Below, piece after piece: positions 27,652 to 35,673 of a stretch of 64,000 nucleotides of DNA. The notes under the pieces were generated by a model, which saw only the letters and a list, made by a program, of their open reading frames with translations, made no database searches and was not told the DNA's origin. This stretch comes from a bacterium UBP4_UBA6127 (GTDB taxonomy: Bacteria > UBP4 > UBA4092): the NCBI GenBank assembly GCA_002428325.1, contig DIVR01000010.1, positions 36,015 to 100,014 on the forward strand. The letters are read 5' to 3'. Each line of letters starts with the position of its first letter. Position 1 is the first letter of the stretch. The translations under genes were made by a program, and so were the position numbers.

Positions 27652-28146
27652 TTACAGTTTTTGCACCTTGAACAGGGGCTGGCCAAACTCCACAGTATGG
27701 CCGTTTTCGACTAGAACTTCCAATATTTTAAACCGAAATTCAGATTTGATTTCATTCATTAATTTCATAGCTTCAATGATGCAGACCGTCTGGTCTGCTT
27801 CAATGGTATTTCCGATATCAACAAAAGGCGCAGCATCCGGCGCCGGCGACCGATAAAAAGTTCCCACCATAGGTGAAGTAATTGTGGTGCAGGAGGCATC
27901 TTCCACTGTTTCAGGGGCTGGACTACTGCTGGGTGCGGCGGGTGAGTCATAGGCCGGGACCATTCCCTGGGGATGCATGCCGGCCTGAGCTGGTAAGAAA
28001 GCCTGGGGAGCCATTGGAACTTGCATGGTATGGGTAACTCCACGGACAATCTTGATTTTTATTTCACCTTCTGTATATTCAAACTCGGCTAAATCCGATT
28101 TCTGTACCATCTCGATGAGCCGTTTGATTTCTTTTAAATCCATCAT
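27652..28146 (-). CDS. accB: Biotin carboxyl carrier protein of acetyl-CoA carboxylase
   Basis: AccB carries biotin between the carboxylase and carboxyltransferase. The 164-residue protein has an N-terminal dimerisation region, a Pro/Ala-rich linker (about 42-82) and a biotinyl domain with the biotinylated Lys128 in the EAMKLMNEI motif. The thumb motif SPMVGTFYRSPAPDA is present. It sits between lysC (41 bp) and accC (32 bp). Confidence 0.97.
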   Translation of the reverse strand: MMDLKEIKRLIEMVQKSDLAEFEYTEGEIKIKIVRGVTHTMQVPMAPQAFLPAQAGMHPQGMVPAYDSPAAPSSSPAPETVEDASCTTITSPMVGTFYRSPAPDAAPFVDIGNTIEADQTVCIIEAMKLMNEIKSEFRFKILEVLVENGHTVEFGQPLFKVQKL

Positions 28147-28187
28147 AAATTAATCCCCCATCTCGTTATTATACTCTGAGTTTCTGG

Positions 28188-29414
28188 TTATCCCATCTTT
28201 TTGGTGCCCAGTTGGAATCGGTCATGAAGGATTTGAACCGCTTCATCCAGTTTATCTTCCCGGATGATGCAGGAAATCCTGATCTCAGAGGTGCTGATCA
28301 TTTCAATATTGATTCCTTTTTTGGAGAGGGCTTCAAACATGGTTGATGCCACACCCGGAGCTGAACGCATTCCTAATCCGACAACAGAGATTTTCCCAAT
28401 TTTATCATCACCTTTGACATTACGGGCCCCAATATCGGTTTTCAGTCCATTGGCTACTTTCAAGGCGTCTTTTACCCGGTTTTGTTCCACGGTAAAGGTA
28501 ATATCTGTTTTTCCCTGTTCACTGACATTCTGAATAATCATATCGACACTGACTTCATTTTCAGCCAGAGCGGAAAATACTTTGGCTGCAATGCCGGGTT
28601 TATCTGGTACACCGCTGATGGTGATTTTAGCTTCATTCTTACTGGGGATTATATAGGCGACTGTTGCCTTTTCCATTTCTTTGGCCTCCTTGGTAATGAG
28701 GGTTCCTTCATCATCAATAATGCTGGATCTGACTCTGATATTGACGTTATTTTTCTTGGCAAAGATGACAGAACGGGATTGTAGCACTTTAGCGCCCAGG
28801 GATGTCATTTCTATCATTTCGTCATAAGAAATAACATTGATTTTGCGGGCATCCTTCACTAATTTGGGATTGGCAGTGAAGACTCCAATTTCGTCCGTAT
28901 ATTTTTCACAGACCTCCGCTTTCAGAGCAGCTGCCAAAGCGACAGCGGTTAAGTCTGAGCCGCCTCGTCCCAAGGTAGTGATATCCCCATTGGGGGATAC
29001 TCCCTGGAATCCGGCAACAACCACTACTTTCCCAATATTTAACTCCTCCTGGACCCTGCGGGGATTAATGCGAAGAAGTTTGGATTGGGTAAATCGGGTG
29101 TCGGTGGTAATACCGGCTTGGGGACCATTGAAGGAAATAGCCGGTACCCCTTCCGCTTCAAAGGCCATAGCCATCATGGCGGTGGATTCAATCTCCCCAA
29201 TGGATAAAAGGACATCCATTTCCCGGGGATTGGGATGGTCTGTGATTTGCTGTGATTTGGAAATCAAATTATCAGTGGTATTCCCCATGGCTGAAACGAC
29301 AATGACAAGCTGGTCATCCGGTTTCCGATTCTTCAGAATCCGTTTAACCACATCTTTCATCAGTTGAGGGGTCGCAAGGGATTTCCCGCCGTATTTCTGG
29401 ACGATAATTGCCAT
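28188..29414 (-). CDS. lysC: Aspartate kinase
   Basis: LysC phosphorylates aspartate as the first step to lysine, threonine and methionine. The kinase domain (about 1-240) starts IVQKYGGKSLA and includes GRGGSDLTAVALAAAL and KYTDEIGVFTANP. Two ACT domains (about 265-400) should mediate feedback inhibition (ITISGVPDKPGIAAKVFSAL, KISVVGLGMRSAPGVAST). The frame is open 24 codons further to 29486, but homologues begin near MAIIVQKYGG. AGGAG lies 13 bases before the chosen ATG, a longer spacing than normal, so the start is not certain. It probably heads the lysC-accB-accC unit. Confidence 0.94.
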   Translation of the reverse strand: MAIIVQKYGGKSLATPQLMKDVVKRILKNRKPDDQLVIVVSAMGNTTDNLISKSQQITDHPNPREMDVLLSIGEIESTAMMAMAFEAEGVPAISFNGPQAGITTDTRFTQSKLLRINPRRVQEELNIGKVVVVAGFQGVSPNGDITTLGRGGSDLTAVALAAALKAEVCEKYTDEIGVFTANPKLVKDARKINVISYDEMIEMTSLGAKVLQSRSVIFAKKNNVNIRVRSSIIDDEGTLITKEAKEMEKATVAYIIPSKNEAKITISGVPDKPGIAAKVFSALAENEVSVDMIIQNVSEQGKTDITFTVEQNRVKDALKVANGLKTDIGARNVKGDDKIGKISVVGLGMRSAPGVASTMFEALSKKGINIEMISTSEIRISCIIREDKLDEAVQILHDRFQLGTKKMG

Positions 29415-29541
29415 AGGCTCGCTTACGCTCCTGTTCTGTGATATTGAAGTATCACCCGAATCAATAACATCCCGAGATCCGGTCATAAAAAAATATATTC
29501 TTGCAACTATATCATGAATTAAGATTGAATTTAAAGACTCG

Positions 29542-29572
29542 ACCCGATGTGGAAGTCCCCTTCCTGGCGGGT
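29542..29572 (-). terminator. Possible terminator after the NtrC-type gene
   Basis: On the minus strand ACCCG...CGGGT encloses an inner GGAAG-GGGA-CTTCC hairpin, starting 5 bases after the stop codon. The sequence after it is only moderately T-rich (CTTTAAA), so termination is likely but not assured. Confidence 0.4.
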
Positions 29573-29576
29573 TCTG

Positions 29577-30935
29577 TCAATTATCCAGCTGATATTCTGT
29601 CATTTTACGGTAAAGTGTCCTAAGACCGATGCCGAGGGTTTTTGCGGCCTGGGTCTTATTACCCTTCACTGATTCCAGAGTCTTGGCAATTAAATCTTTT
29701 TCCATTTCTTTTAAGGTAAGTCCAACAGTCAGGGCAGGCGAAGGAATATTATCATTTTGACGGATATGGCTGGGGAGGTCATCCAGGGTGATAATCGGTT
29801 CTTTTAACCGGACCACCAGGCTTTCCACTGCATTTTTCAGTTCTCTGACATTTCCCGGCCATTTATATTTCATGAAGGCTTCCAGGGCTTCTTTTCGAAG
29901 GGTCATTGAGGGTTTCCCGTTTTCCTGGCAGAACTCATCCATGAATCGTTGAACCATAATGGGGATATCTTCCCGGCGTTCTCTCAGGGGAGGGATTACT
30001 AAAGAAACTACGTTAAGACGAAAATAGAGGTCTTCACGGAAGGTCTCATCCTGAATGGCTTTTTTTAGGTCTCGGTTCGTGGCAGCAATAAGCCTGACAT
30101 TGATTTTAATACTTTCCATTCCACCAACCCTGACAAATTCTCTCTCTTCAATGACTCGAAGCAATTTGACCTGGGTGGATAAAGGAATATCCCCGATTTC
30201 ATCCAGAAAAAGGGTGCCGCCATCGGCCATTTCAAACATTCCCTTGCGGCTTTTTATCGCACCCGTAAAGGAGCCTTTTTCATGGCCAAATAATTCACTT
30301 TCCAGAACACCTTCAGCCAGGACAGCGCAGTTTACTTTTATGAAGGGTTCATTTTTTCGATTGCTGTTGTAATGGATGGCATTGGCAATGAGCTCTTTAC
30401 CCGTACCGCTGTCTCCGGTAATCAGGACATTGGCCCGAGTCGGGGCAATTTGCACGACTGTGTCAAGAATCTCCTGCATTACCTTGGAATTGGCAATGAT
30501 ATTCTCAAAGCCGAACTTTCGGTCAACTTTACGTTTCAGATCAATATTTTCGGAAATCAGTTCTCTTCGTTCCAAGGCTTTTTTAACTGTCAGCCGCAAC
30601 TCCTCAATATTAATGGGTTTGGTAAGGTAATGAAAAGCGCCGGCTTTCATAGCTTCCACAGCATTTTCAATGGTTCCATGTCCGGTGAAGATAATGACCG
30701 CGATATTGGGGTCATTGCGGCGGGCCGCATTCATGATTTCCATCCCATTGATAGTTGGCATAAAAAGGTCTGTCAGGACTAAATCAACATCATTATTGGA
30801 CAGATACTGGAAGGCTTCTGCGCCACTATGGGCTGGAACGACCTGATAATCAGCCCGTCGAAGGGTCTCGCACATGGCATCCAGAGATGACATGTCATCA
30901 TCGACTACCAGTATGATTGGCTTGCTTTTACTCAT
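29577..30935 (-). CDS. NtrC-family sigma-54-dependent response regulator
   Basis: A 452-residue transcription activator. The receiver domain (about 5-120) has acceptor Asp56 in LVLTDLFMP and the conserved Lys in YLTKPIN. The AAA+ domain (about 145-380) has Walker A GDSGTGKELIANAIHY, GSFTGA (the sigma-54 contact loop, with Ser in the second position), Walker B GGTLFLDEIGDIP and arginine-finger region RFREDLYFRLNV-like (FREDLYFRLNVVSL). A Fis-type helix-turn-helix ends the protein (NKTQAAKTLGIGLRTLYRKM). No histidine kinase gene is adjacent, so its signal is unknown. It lies 36 bp after a secreted protein gene and may be co-transcribed. Confidence 0.95.
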   Translation of the reverse strand: MSKSKPIILVVDDDMSSLDAMCETLRRADYQVVPAHSGAEAFQYLSNNDVDLVLTDLFMPTINGMEIMNAARRNDPNIAVIIFTGHGTIENAVEAMKAGAFHYLTKPINIEELRLTVKKALERRELISENIDLKRKVDRKFGFENIIANSKVMQEILDTVVQIAPTRANVLITGDSGTGKELIANAIHYNSNRKNEPFIKVNCAVLAEGVLESELFGHEKGSFTGAIKSRKGMFEMADGGTLFLDEIGDIPLSTQVKLLRVIEEREFVRVGGMESIKINVRLIAATNRDLKKAIQDETFREDLYFRLNVVSLVIPPLRERREDIPIMVQRFMDEFCQENGKPSMTLRKEALEAFMKYKWPGNVRELKNAVESLVVRLKEPIITLDDLPSHIRQNDNIPSPALTVGLTLKEMEKDLIAKTLESVKGNKTQAAKTLGIGLRTLYRKMTEYQLDN

Positions 30936-30971
30936 TGATTTCTAATATTATCCTGGTTCTATTGAATAGTA

Positions 30972-31847
30972 TTACTGGTTCTTGGTGTTGGTTTTCTCAA
31001 TTTTATTAAAGGTATTTCGGAGTTTATTCAAATCCAGTTTGGCATCTATCTGGATGCTGTTTTTCTCTTTATTAAGCCGGGGTTTGCTAAACTGGATTGA
31101 CTCCTGGAGGGGGTAATCCTGCATATAGGTCCGGTCTGACATCCATTTACCAAAGGTAATTTTCTCATCAAAGGAAAGGGTGTCCAGTTTTTTCCGATAA
31201 TCAACGGAGGTTTTTTCTTTTAAAAGACCTTTGGCCTGAGCGACTCGGTAAGGAAGTGAAAAACTTGTATCCTTAGATAATTCTTGAACCCGTGTTTCTT
31301 TTATGAGGGTCGGCTCCAACTTTATTGGTTGGGTTTTGGTTTTAGATGTTTTAACCTTTTTCTCTGCCGCTTTTAATTTTTCCTGTTCCTGTTTTTTTAA
31401 AATTGAGAGATGGTAGCCCTTCACATATTTGGCAAGGATATCTCCCTGCAGGTAGATCTGGGTACTGGCAGTGGTTAATGTCTGGTAAGTAATCGGTTCA
31501 AAATGACCATATCCCCTGACAACTGCCTGGAGGGTATTTTCCATATCCGGCCTTAATTGGACCAGGGAACTGATTTGAAGGGTACTGCCCACTGGCAAGG
31601 CCATAATCTGTGTCATCATTTCCTGGTAGCAGGATTCCCTGGTAAAGGCTTTTAATTGGAGCTTGTTCTGGGCATCATTTCTGTTTAATTCTGCCAGCAT
31701 GGATGTCCCAGATGATATAAAAGTCTCTTTTTCCCAGGGATATTCGATCTGAGGAGCTTTAGCCAAGCTCAAAACGGGTAGGCTTAAAAGGGCCATACAA
31801 CTAAGTGCGGTTATCAGGCGATTGTAAAACTTCAAGTTAAATCTCAT
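30972..31847 (-). CDS. Secreted protein of unknown function
   Basis: The 291-residue protein has a signal peptide (N-terminal Lys/Arg, then LITALSCMALLSLPVLSLAKA). A mature domain around 60-150 (MTQIMALPVGSTLQISSLVQ...VVRGYGHFEPITYQ...YLQGDILAKYV) loosely resembles the LPP20 lipoprotein-like fold of curli or flagellar-assembly proteins; I hold this only weakly. A Lys/Thr-rich linker (KAAEKKVKTSKTKTQPIK) leads to a C-terminal half without recognised motifs. It lies upstream of the NtrC-type regulator in the same direction. No function is assigned. Confidence 0.55.
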   Translation of the reverse strand: MRFNLKFYNRLITALSCMALLSLPVLSLAKAPQIEYPWEKETFISSGTSMLAELNRNDAQNKLQLKAFTRESCYQEMMTQIMALPVGSTLQISSLVQLRPDMENTLQAVVRGYGHFEPITYQTLTTASTQIYLQGDILAKYVKGYHLSILKKQEQEKLKAAEKKVKTSKTKTQPIKLEPTLIKETRVQELSKDTSFSLPYRVAQAKGLLKEKTSVDYRKKLDTLSFDEKITFGKWMSDRTYMQDYPLQESIQFSKPRLNKEKNSIQIDAKLDLNKLRNTFNKIEKTNTKNQ

Positions 31848-32065
31848 CGGACAGGTCTCCTTCTGCTCGAAATCAAAATCTTAAAGTATCTGAAGCAGGG
31901 TGTCAATTCAACATACTCATATCCATAAAAGGGAAGCGTCGGATGACAAACCCTGACAGTTATTTTACACGGTTTCGGGATAAAGTGTTGCTAAAATCCC
32001 CTTCTGAATCAGGTTGAGCTCTTTCCGTCCTTGAATTCAGGCTATGCTAAAATATTTAACTTGAT

Positions 32066-32776
32066 ATGATTGAAAATATTCTAGCAATACTAACCTTAGT
32101 CCTGATGGAAGGACTTCTTTCTGCAGATAATGCCCTTGTATTGGCCGTTCTGGTTCAAAGGCTTCCCAAACACCAGCAGAAAAGAGCGTTGTTTTATGGA
32201 TTAGCTGGGGCCTTTGTCCTTAGATTTATTGGCCTGGCATTGGCTGTTTACCTGGTAAAATTCTGGTATCTGAAAGCCTTAGGCGGAATGTATCTGGCCT
32301 ATTTATGCATCTCCCATTTTTATCGTAAACAACAAAATAAAACCAATACTATCCAACTTAAGCATCCCGGCTTTTGGCATACCGTCATGGTGGTGGAATT
32401 TACCGATTTGGCTTTTGCCATGGATTCCATCCTGGTCGCGGTGGCTGTCTCAAAAAAATTATGGGTCATATATATTGGCGGGATGTTGGGAATCATTGCG
32501 ATGCGGATTGCGGCCGGATATGTCATTAAATTACTTGAGAAATATCCTGAATTGGAACATTTAGCCTATATCCTGATTGGATGGATATCCATGAAGCTGG
32601 GTTTCGAGTCTCTGGAGCATTTCATGGATCCGGCTATTCAATCGACCGTATCCCGGTATCTTCCCCCAATTTTCTGGGTGGGTATGGCTATCATTATTTC
32701 CATCGGATTATGGCATACTTCCACCAGCCGTGAGGCAAAGTTAAAAAATAATCCTGTAGATTCGACGAAAGAGTAA
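32066..32776 (+). CDS. TerC-family integral membrane protein
   Basis: The 236-residue protein has about seven membrane helices. It carries the two acidic TerC signatures EGLLSADNALVLAVL (residues 15-29) and EFTDLAFAMDSI (about 110-121). TerC/YceF-type proteins are linked to metal-ion (manganese) export, including metalation of secreted proteins, and to tellurite resistance. A chromate-transporter-family gene and tolC follow, with 59 bp and 75 bp gaps, so transport or metal detoxification is plausible but unproven. Confidence 0.88.
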   Translation: MIENILAILTLVLMEGLLSADNALVLAVLVQRLPKHQQKRALFYGLAGAFVLRFIGLALAVYLVKFWYLKALGGMYLAYLCISHFYRKQQNKTNTIQLKHPGFWHTVMVVEFTDLAFAMDSILVAVAVSKKLWVIYIGGMLGIIAMRIAAGYVIKLLEKYPELEHLAYILIGWISMKLGFESLEHFMDPAIQSTVSRYLPPIFWVGMAIIISIGLWHTSTSREAKLKNNPVDSTKE

Positions 32777-32835
32777 TTTCAAGGATATACCCTGCCTGGA
32801 GAAGGTCTATGAGGAGTGTGGTATAACATAATAAA

Positions 32836-33960
32836 ATGAAAAACCATTCTCACATAGATATTATTCCATCGAACCCTCCGGTAAAGCTTACTCATTTATT
32901 TCTGCAATTCTTTAAAATAGGGATTCAATCTATTGGCGGTGGATTAGCCATGCTTGCTATTGTAGAACATGAACTGGTTGAAACTAAAAAATGGATTACC
33001 CATGAAGACTTCCTGCAGGCTGTTACTCTGGGGCAATCAATTCCCGGTGTCATTATTTGTAATGTCGGGGGATATATTGCTTATCGGTTAAGAGGATTCT
33101 GGGGGTTAGTGCTGGCGGTCTGTGGTATTGTCATACCTTCCTTTTTTGTAGTAGTTTTGTTTGCCATGTTTTATTCGGCCCTGCGTGAATATACGGCCAT
33201 TCAATTATTCTTCAAAGGGGTCGGGCCAGCGGTTGCCGGCGCATTAGCCGGTTTAACTTGGCGAGTCGGAAAACGCTCGCTCACTCACTGGGGATTTATC
33301 TCATTAGCAGTAATTGCCTGTCTTTGCGTAGTAGCACTTAATATCCATCCCGGGTTGGTTATCCTGGGCGGGATAGTTCTGGGTTTGATACTCTCAACCT
33401 ATATGAATGGAAATCCGGTGAAGGATCAGCGGGGTATCGTGGCTCCTGGATTCTTTTTATTATTCTGGATATTTTTTGTTGTAGGACTTTTAACTTTTGG
33501 CGGTGGATTTGCCATGATTCCTGTCCTTCAGCATGAATTTGTGGAAGTCCGGCACTGGATGACCTTAATGGAATATAAAGATGCGGTTGCTGTGGGACTG
33601 GTAACCCCGGGACCTACGGCGATTATGGCCACTTTCATCGGGTTTCGATTAAATGAATGGAGGGGTGCCTTAGCCGCCAGCCTGGGGGTTTTCTCTCCCA
33701 GTATTTTACTGGTCTGGCTGGCTGCCAATTTTTATGCCAAATTCGAAAAGACTATCTGGGCAAAATGGACACTTCCAGTAGTCAATTCCTCCGTCATTGG
33801 GCTTCTGGCTGCCGCTGCCATTGGGATTGGAAAAGGTTCTTGTACTCAGCCCCTTCCCATACTTCTTTGCCTGGGGACTTTCAGTTTGACTGCCTGGACC
33901 AAATGGTCACCACTATGGCCGATTCTTGTTTGCGGATTCTTGGGAATCTTGATATATTAA
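32836..33960 (+). CDS. chrA: Chromate transporter (CHR family), two-domain form
   Basis: A 374-residue membrane protein with two homologous CHR domains fused head to tail. The first is about 18-190 (FKIGIQSIGGGLAMLAIVEH, WITHEDFLQAVTLGQSIPG). The second is about 205-370 (LLTFGGGFAMIPVLQHEFVE, WMTLMEYKDAVAVGLVTPGP). ChrA exports chromate by proton-driven transport, though many family members are uncharacterised. It is the middle gene of a TerC-ChrA-TolC set. Confidence 0.9.
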   Translation: MKNHSHIDIIPSNPPVKLTHLFLQFFKIGIQSIGGGLAMLAIVEHELVETKKWITHEDFLQAVTLGQSIPGVIICNVGGYIAYRLRGFWGLVLAVCGIVIPSFFVVVLFAMFYSALREYTAIQLFFKGVGPAVAGALAGLTWRVGKRSLTHWGFISLAVIACLCVVALNIHPGLVILGGIVLGLILSTYMNGNPVKDQRGIVAPGFFLLFWIFFVVGLLTFGGGFAMIPVLQHEFVEVRHWMTLMEYKDAVAVGLVTPGPTAIMATFIGFRLNEWRGALAASLGVFSPSILLVWLAANFYAKFEKTIWAKWTLPVVNSSVIGLLAAAAIGIGKGSCTQPLPILLCLGTFSLTAWTKWSPLWPILVCGFLGILIY

Positions 33961-34035
33961 TGCTCGAAAATTCTATTTCGTAAATTTTTTTAAAGAGTAT
34001 AAAAACAGTTTTTCCAATGTGCAGGGAGGTTAGCT

Positions 34036-35379
34036 ATGCCGCTCAAGTCACTATCCAGAATGCTCCTGGCTTTTTCTCTTGTTGTAGGGATAGTATGGGG
34101 GAATGATATTACTGACTCAAAAAATGATTCCATTCATTTAAATTTATCTGAAGTAATCAGCCTCTCCGCTCAGCAGCATTATTCAGTTATGGTAGCCAAA
34201 TCTCAATGGGAAGAACAAAAACAGGCAACCCTGGAAACCAAAGCTTCTTTTTGGCCACAAATAACGGCCCAAATGAGCCAGTCCCGCCAGAAACAAAATT
34301 ATCTGGGTTCCAGTTTTTCTTCCACATCCGGGGATGAGTATTATGGTCAGATTTTCAATGCTTTTGATGCCCAGCTAAACCTCTCGCAAGTGTTATTTAA
34401 CCGAAACCTTTTCAAGGCCATTCAGATGGCTAAACAATATGAATCAGCTAAGGAATCAACTTACCTGGCTGCCAGAGAAGCTGCTTCTTTACAGGGAGCT
34501 TCTTATTTCCTGGAAGCCTTCCGAGCCAAGGCTCGGTTGGATGCAGCTCAATATCGGGTAAAATGGGCTAAAGATGTGCTGGAGCAATCCCGTAGATTTG
34601 AAGACGTAGGGAAGGGGAGCCTATTGGATACCGCCCGGGCTGTTCTCCAATATGAAAATGAATATCAAACTTATTCTGAAGCCAGTACTCAGTATGCCTC
34701 AGCCCTGGTTACGTTAGCTCAATGGTTGGGTTTAAGCCAAAATCATTCATTCATGCTGGATGAACCCAAGGCCTCCTTTGATGAGAAGCCACTGGAACCT
34801 TTCGAAACCATCTTAGCCGATGCCATGAAAAATCGGCCAGATTTGGCTGCTCAACGAAAACAGCTGAAAGCTTTGCAAGTATCAGTAGAGACCTATCGTT
34901 CTGAGAAATGGCCCATTCTGGGTCTTTCTGCTTCCGCTGGGGTGAATGGTGGGGAACCCGATAATGCGGATAAAGCTTATTCCCTCGGGATTGGATTGGA
35001 AATTCCTATTTATACAGGGGGGGATATTGATTCCAGGGCTAAGCAGGCTCAGGCCCAGGTTTATCAACAGCAGGTCACTATCCAAAATTTGGAATCCGAG
35101 GTGGAAAAGGATATCCGTGAAGCAATTTTCACCCTCAATGGAGCAAAGACCCAATGGGTTTCTTCTCAAAAAGGGGTGAAAGCAGCGGAGTCAGTCCTTA
35201 AACTGACTCAGAGCCGATACCGGGAAGGTTTATCGACTAATCTGGAAGTTGCCGAAGCTCAAGATACTCTTGCCAGAGCTCAGGAAAATTTAATCAGGGC
35301 TCAATATTCTTATTATTTAGCCCAGACCAGCTTGGCTTACGCTTCTGGCATCTTGGAAAAGGCTTTCTCGACACCGTAA
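34036..35379 (+). CDS. TolC-family outer membrane efflux protein
   Basis: A 447-residue periplasm-spanning channel with a signal peptide (MLLAFSLVVGIVWG). Two repeated coiled-coil halves follow (about 40-235 and 240-440), with outer-membrane-efflux patterns such as ASFWPQITAQMSQSR, GRxDL-type NRPDLAAQRKQLKALQ, YREGLSTNLEVAEAQDTLAR and AQYSYYLAQTSLAYASG. GGGAGG lies six bases upstream of the ATG. No membrane-fusion protein or inner-membrane pump is in the window, so the partner must be elsewhere. Confidence 0.93.
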   Translation: MPLKSLSRMLLAFSLVVGIVWGNDITDSKNDSIHLNLSEVISLSAQQHYSVMVAKSQWEEQKQATLETKASFWPQITAQMSQSRQKQNYLGSSFSSTSGDEYYGQIFNAFDAQLNLSQVLFNRNLFKAIQMAKQYESAKESTYLAAREAASLQGASYFLEAFRAKARLDAAQYRVKWAKDVLEQSRRFEDVGKGSLLDTARAVLQYENEYQTYSEASTQYASALVTLAQWLGLSQNHSFMLDEPKASFDEKPLEPFETILADAMKNRPDLAAQRKQLKALQVSVETYRSEKWPILGLSASAGVNGGEPDNADKAYSLGIGLEIPIYTGGDIDSRAKQAQAQVYQQQVTIQNLESEVEKDIREAIFTLNGAKTQWVSSQKGVKAAESVLKLTQSRYREGLSTNLEVAEAQDTLARAQENLIRAQYSYYLAQTSLAYASGILEKAFSTP

Positions 35380-35581
35380 TTTTCTTATAAAACTCATTTC
35401 AGTTGCTCCATTCCTCCCGATGGATTATCAGATTTACAAATTTATCGCTATCTTAGAAGAAGATGACATTTTTTACTTATTTCAATCTGTCAGTATAAAA
35501 GCGGCCTGATACGGTTCTCTCTTTTAGTATAGTTTGATGATATCAGGAATCATTCTTAGATTTCAGGGGTTTAGTCTTGAG

Positions 35582-35601
35582 TTTTTGACAGCTGTCAAAA
35601 A
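35582..35601. repeat. 20-bp palindrome with TTTTGACAGCTGTCAAAA core, copy 2
   Basis: Perfect inverted repeat TTTTTGACAGCTGTCAAAAA in the 294-base gap between tolC and the convergent MFS-HEAT gene. It shares its 18-bp core exactly with copies 1 and 3. No -10 element stands at promoter distance on either strand. Confidence 0.75.
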
Positions 35602-35673
35602 TCCTCAGGAGCATCCCCCTAACTCCCTTATTCATAATGGTTCTTAATTTAAGGAATTCAATCCCCAATGACG

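Noticed and set aside
28837..29367. Long plus-strand frame (176 codons) opposite lysC, and similar frames opposite htrA (13556-14113), ileS (40968-41558) and mrp (51023-51553)
   Set aside because: Each lies entirely antisense to a clearly conserved gene and its translation has no recognisable motif.
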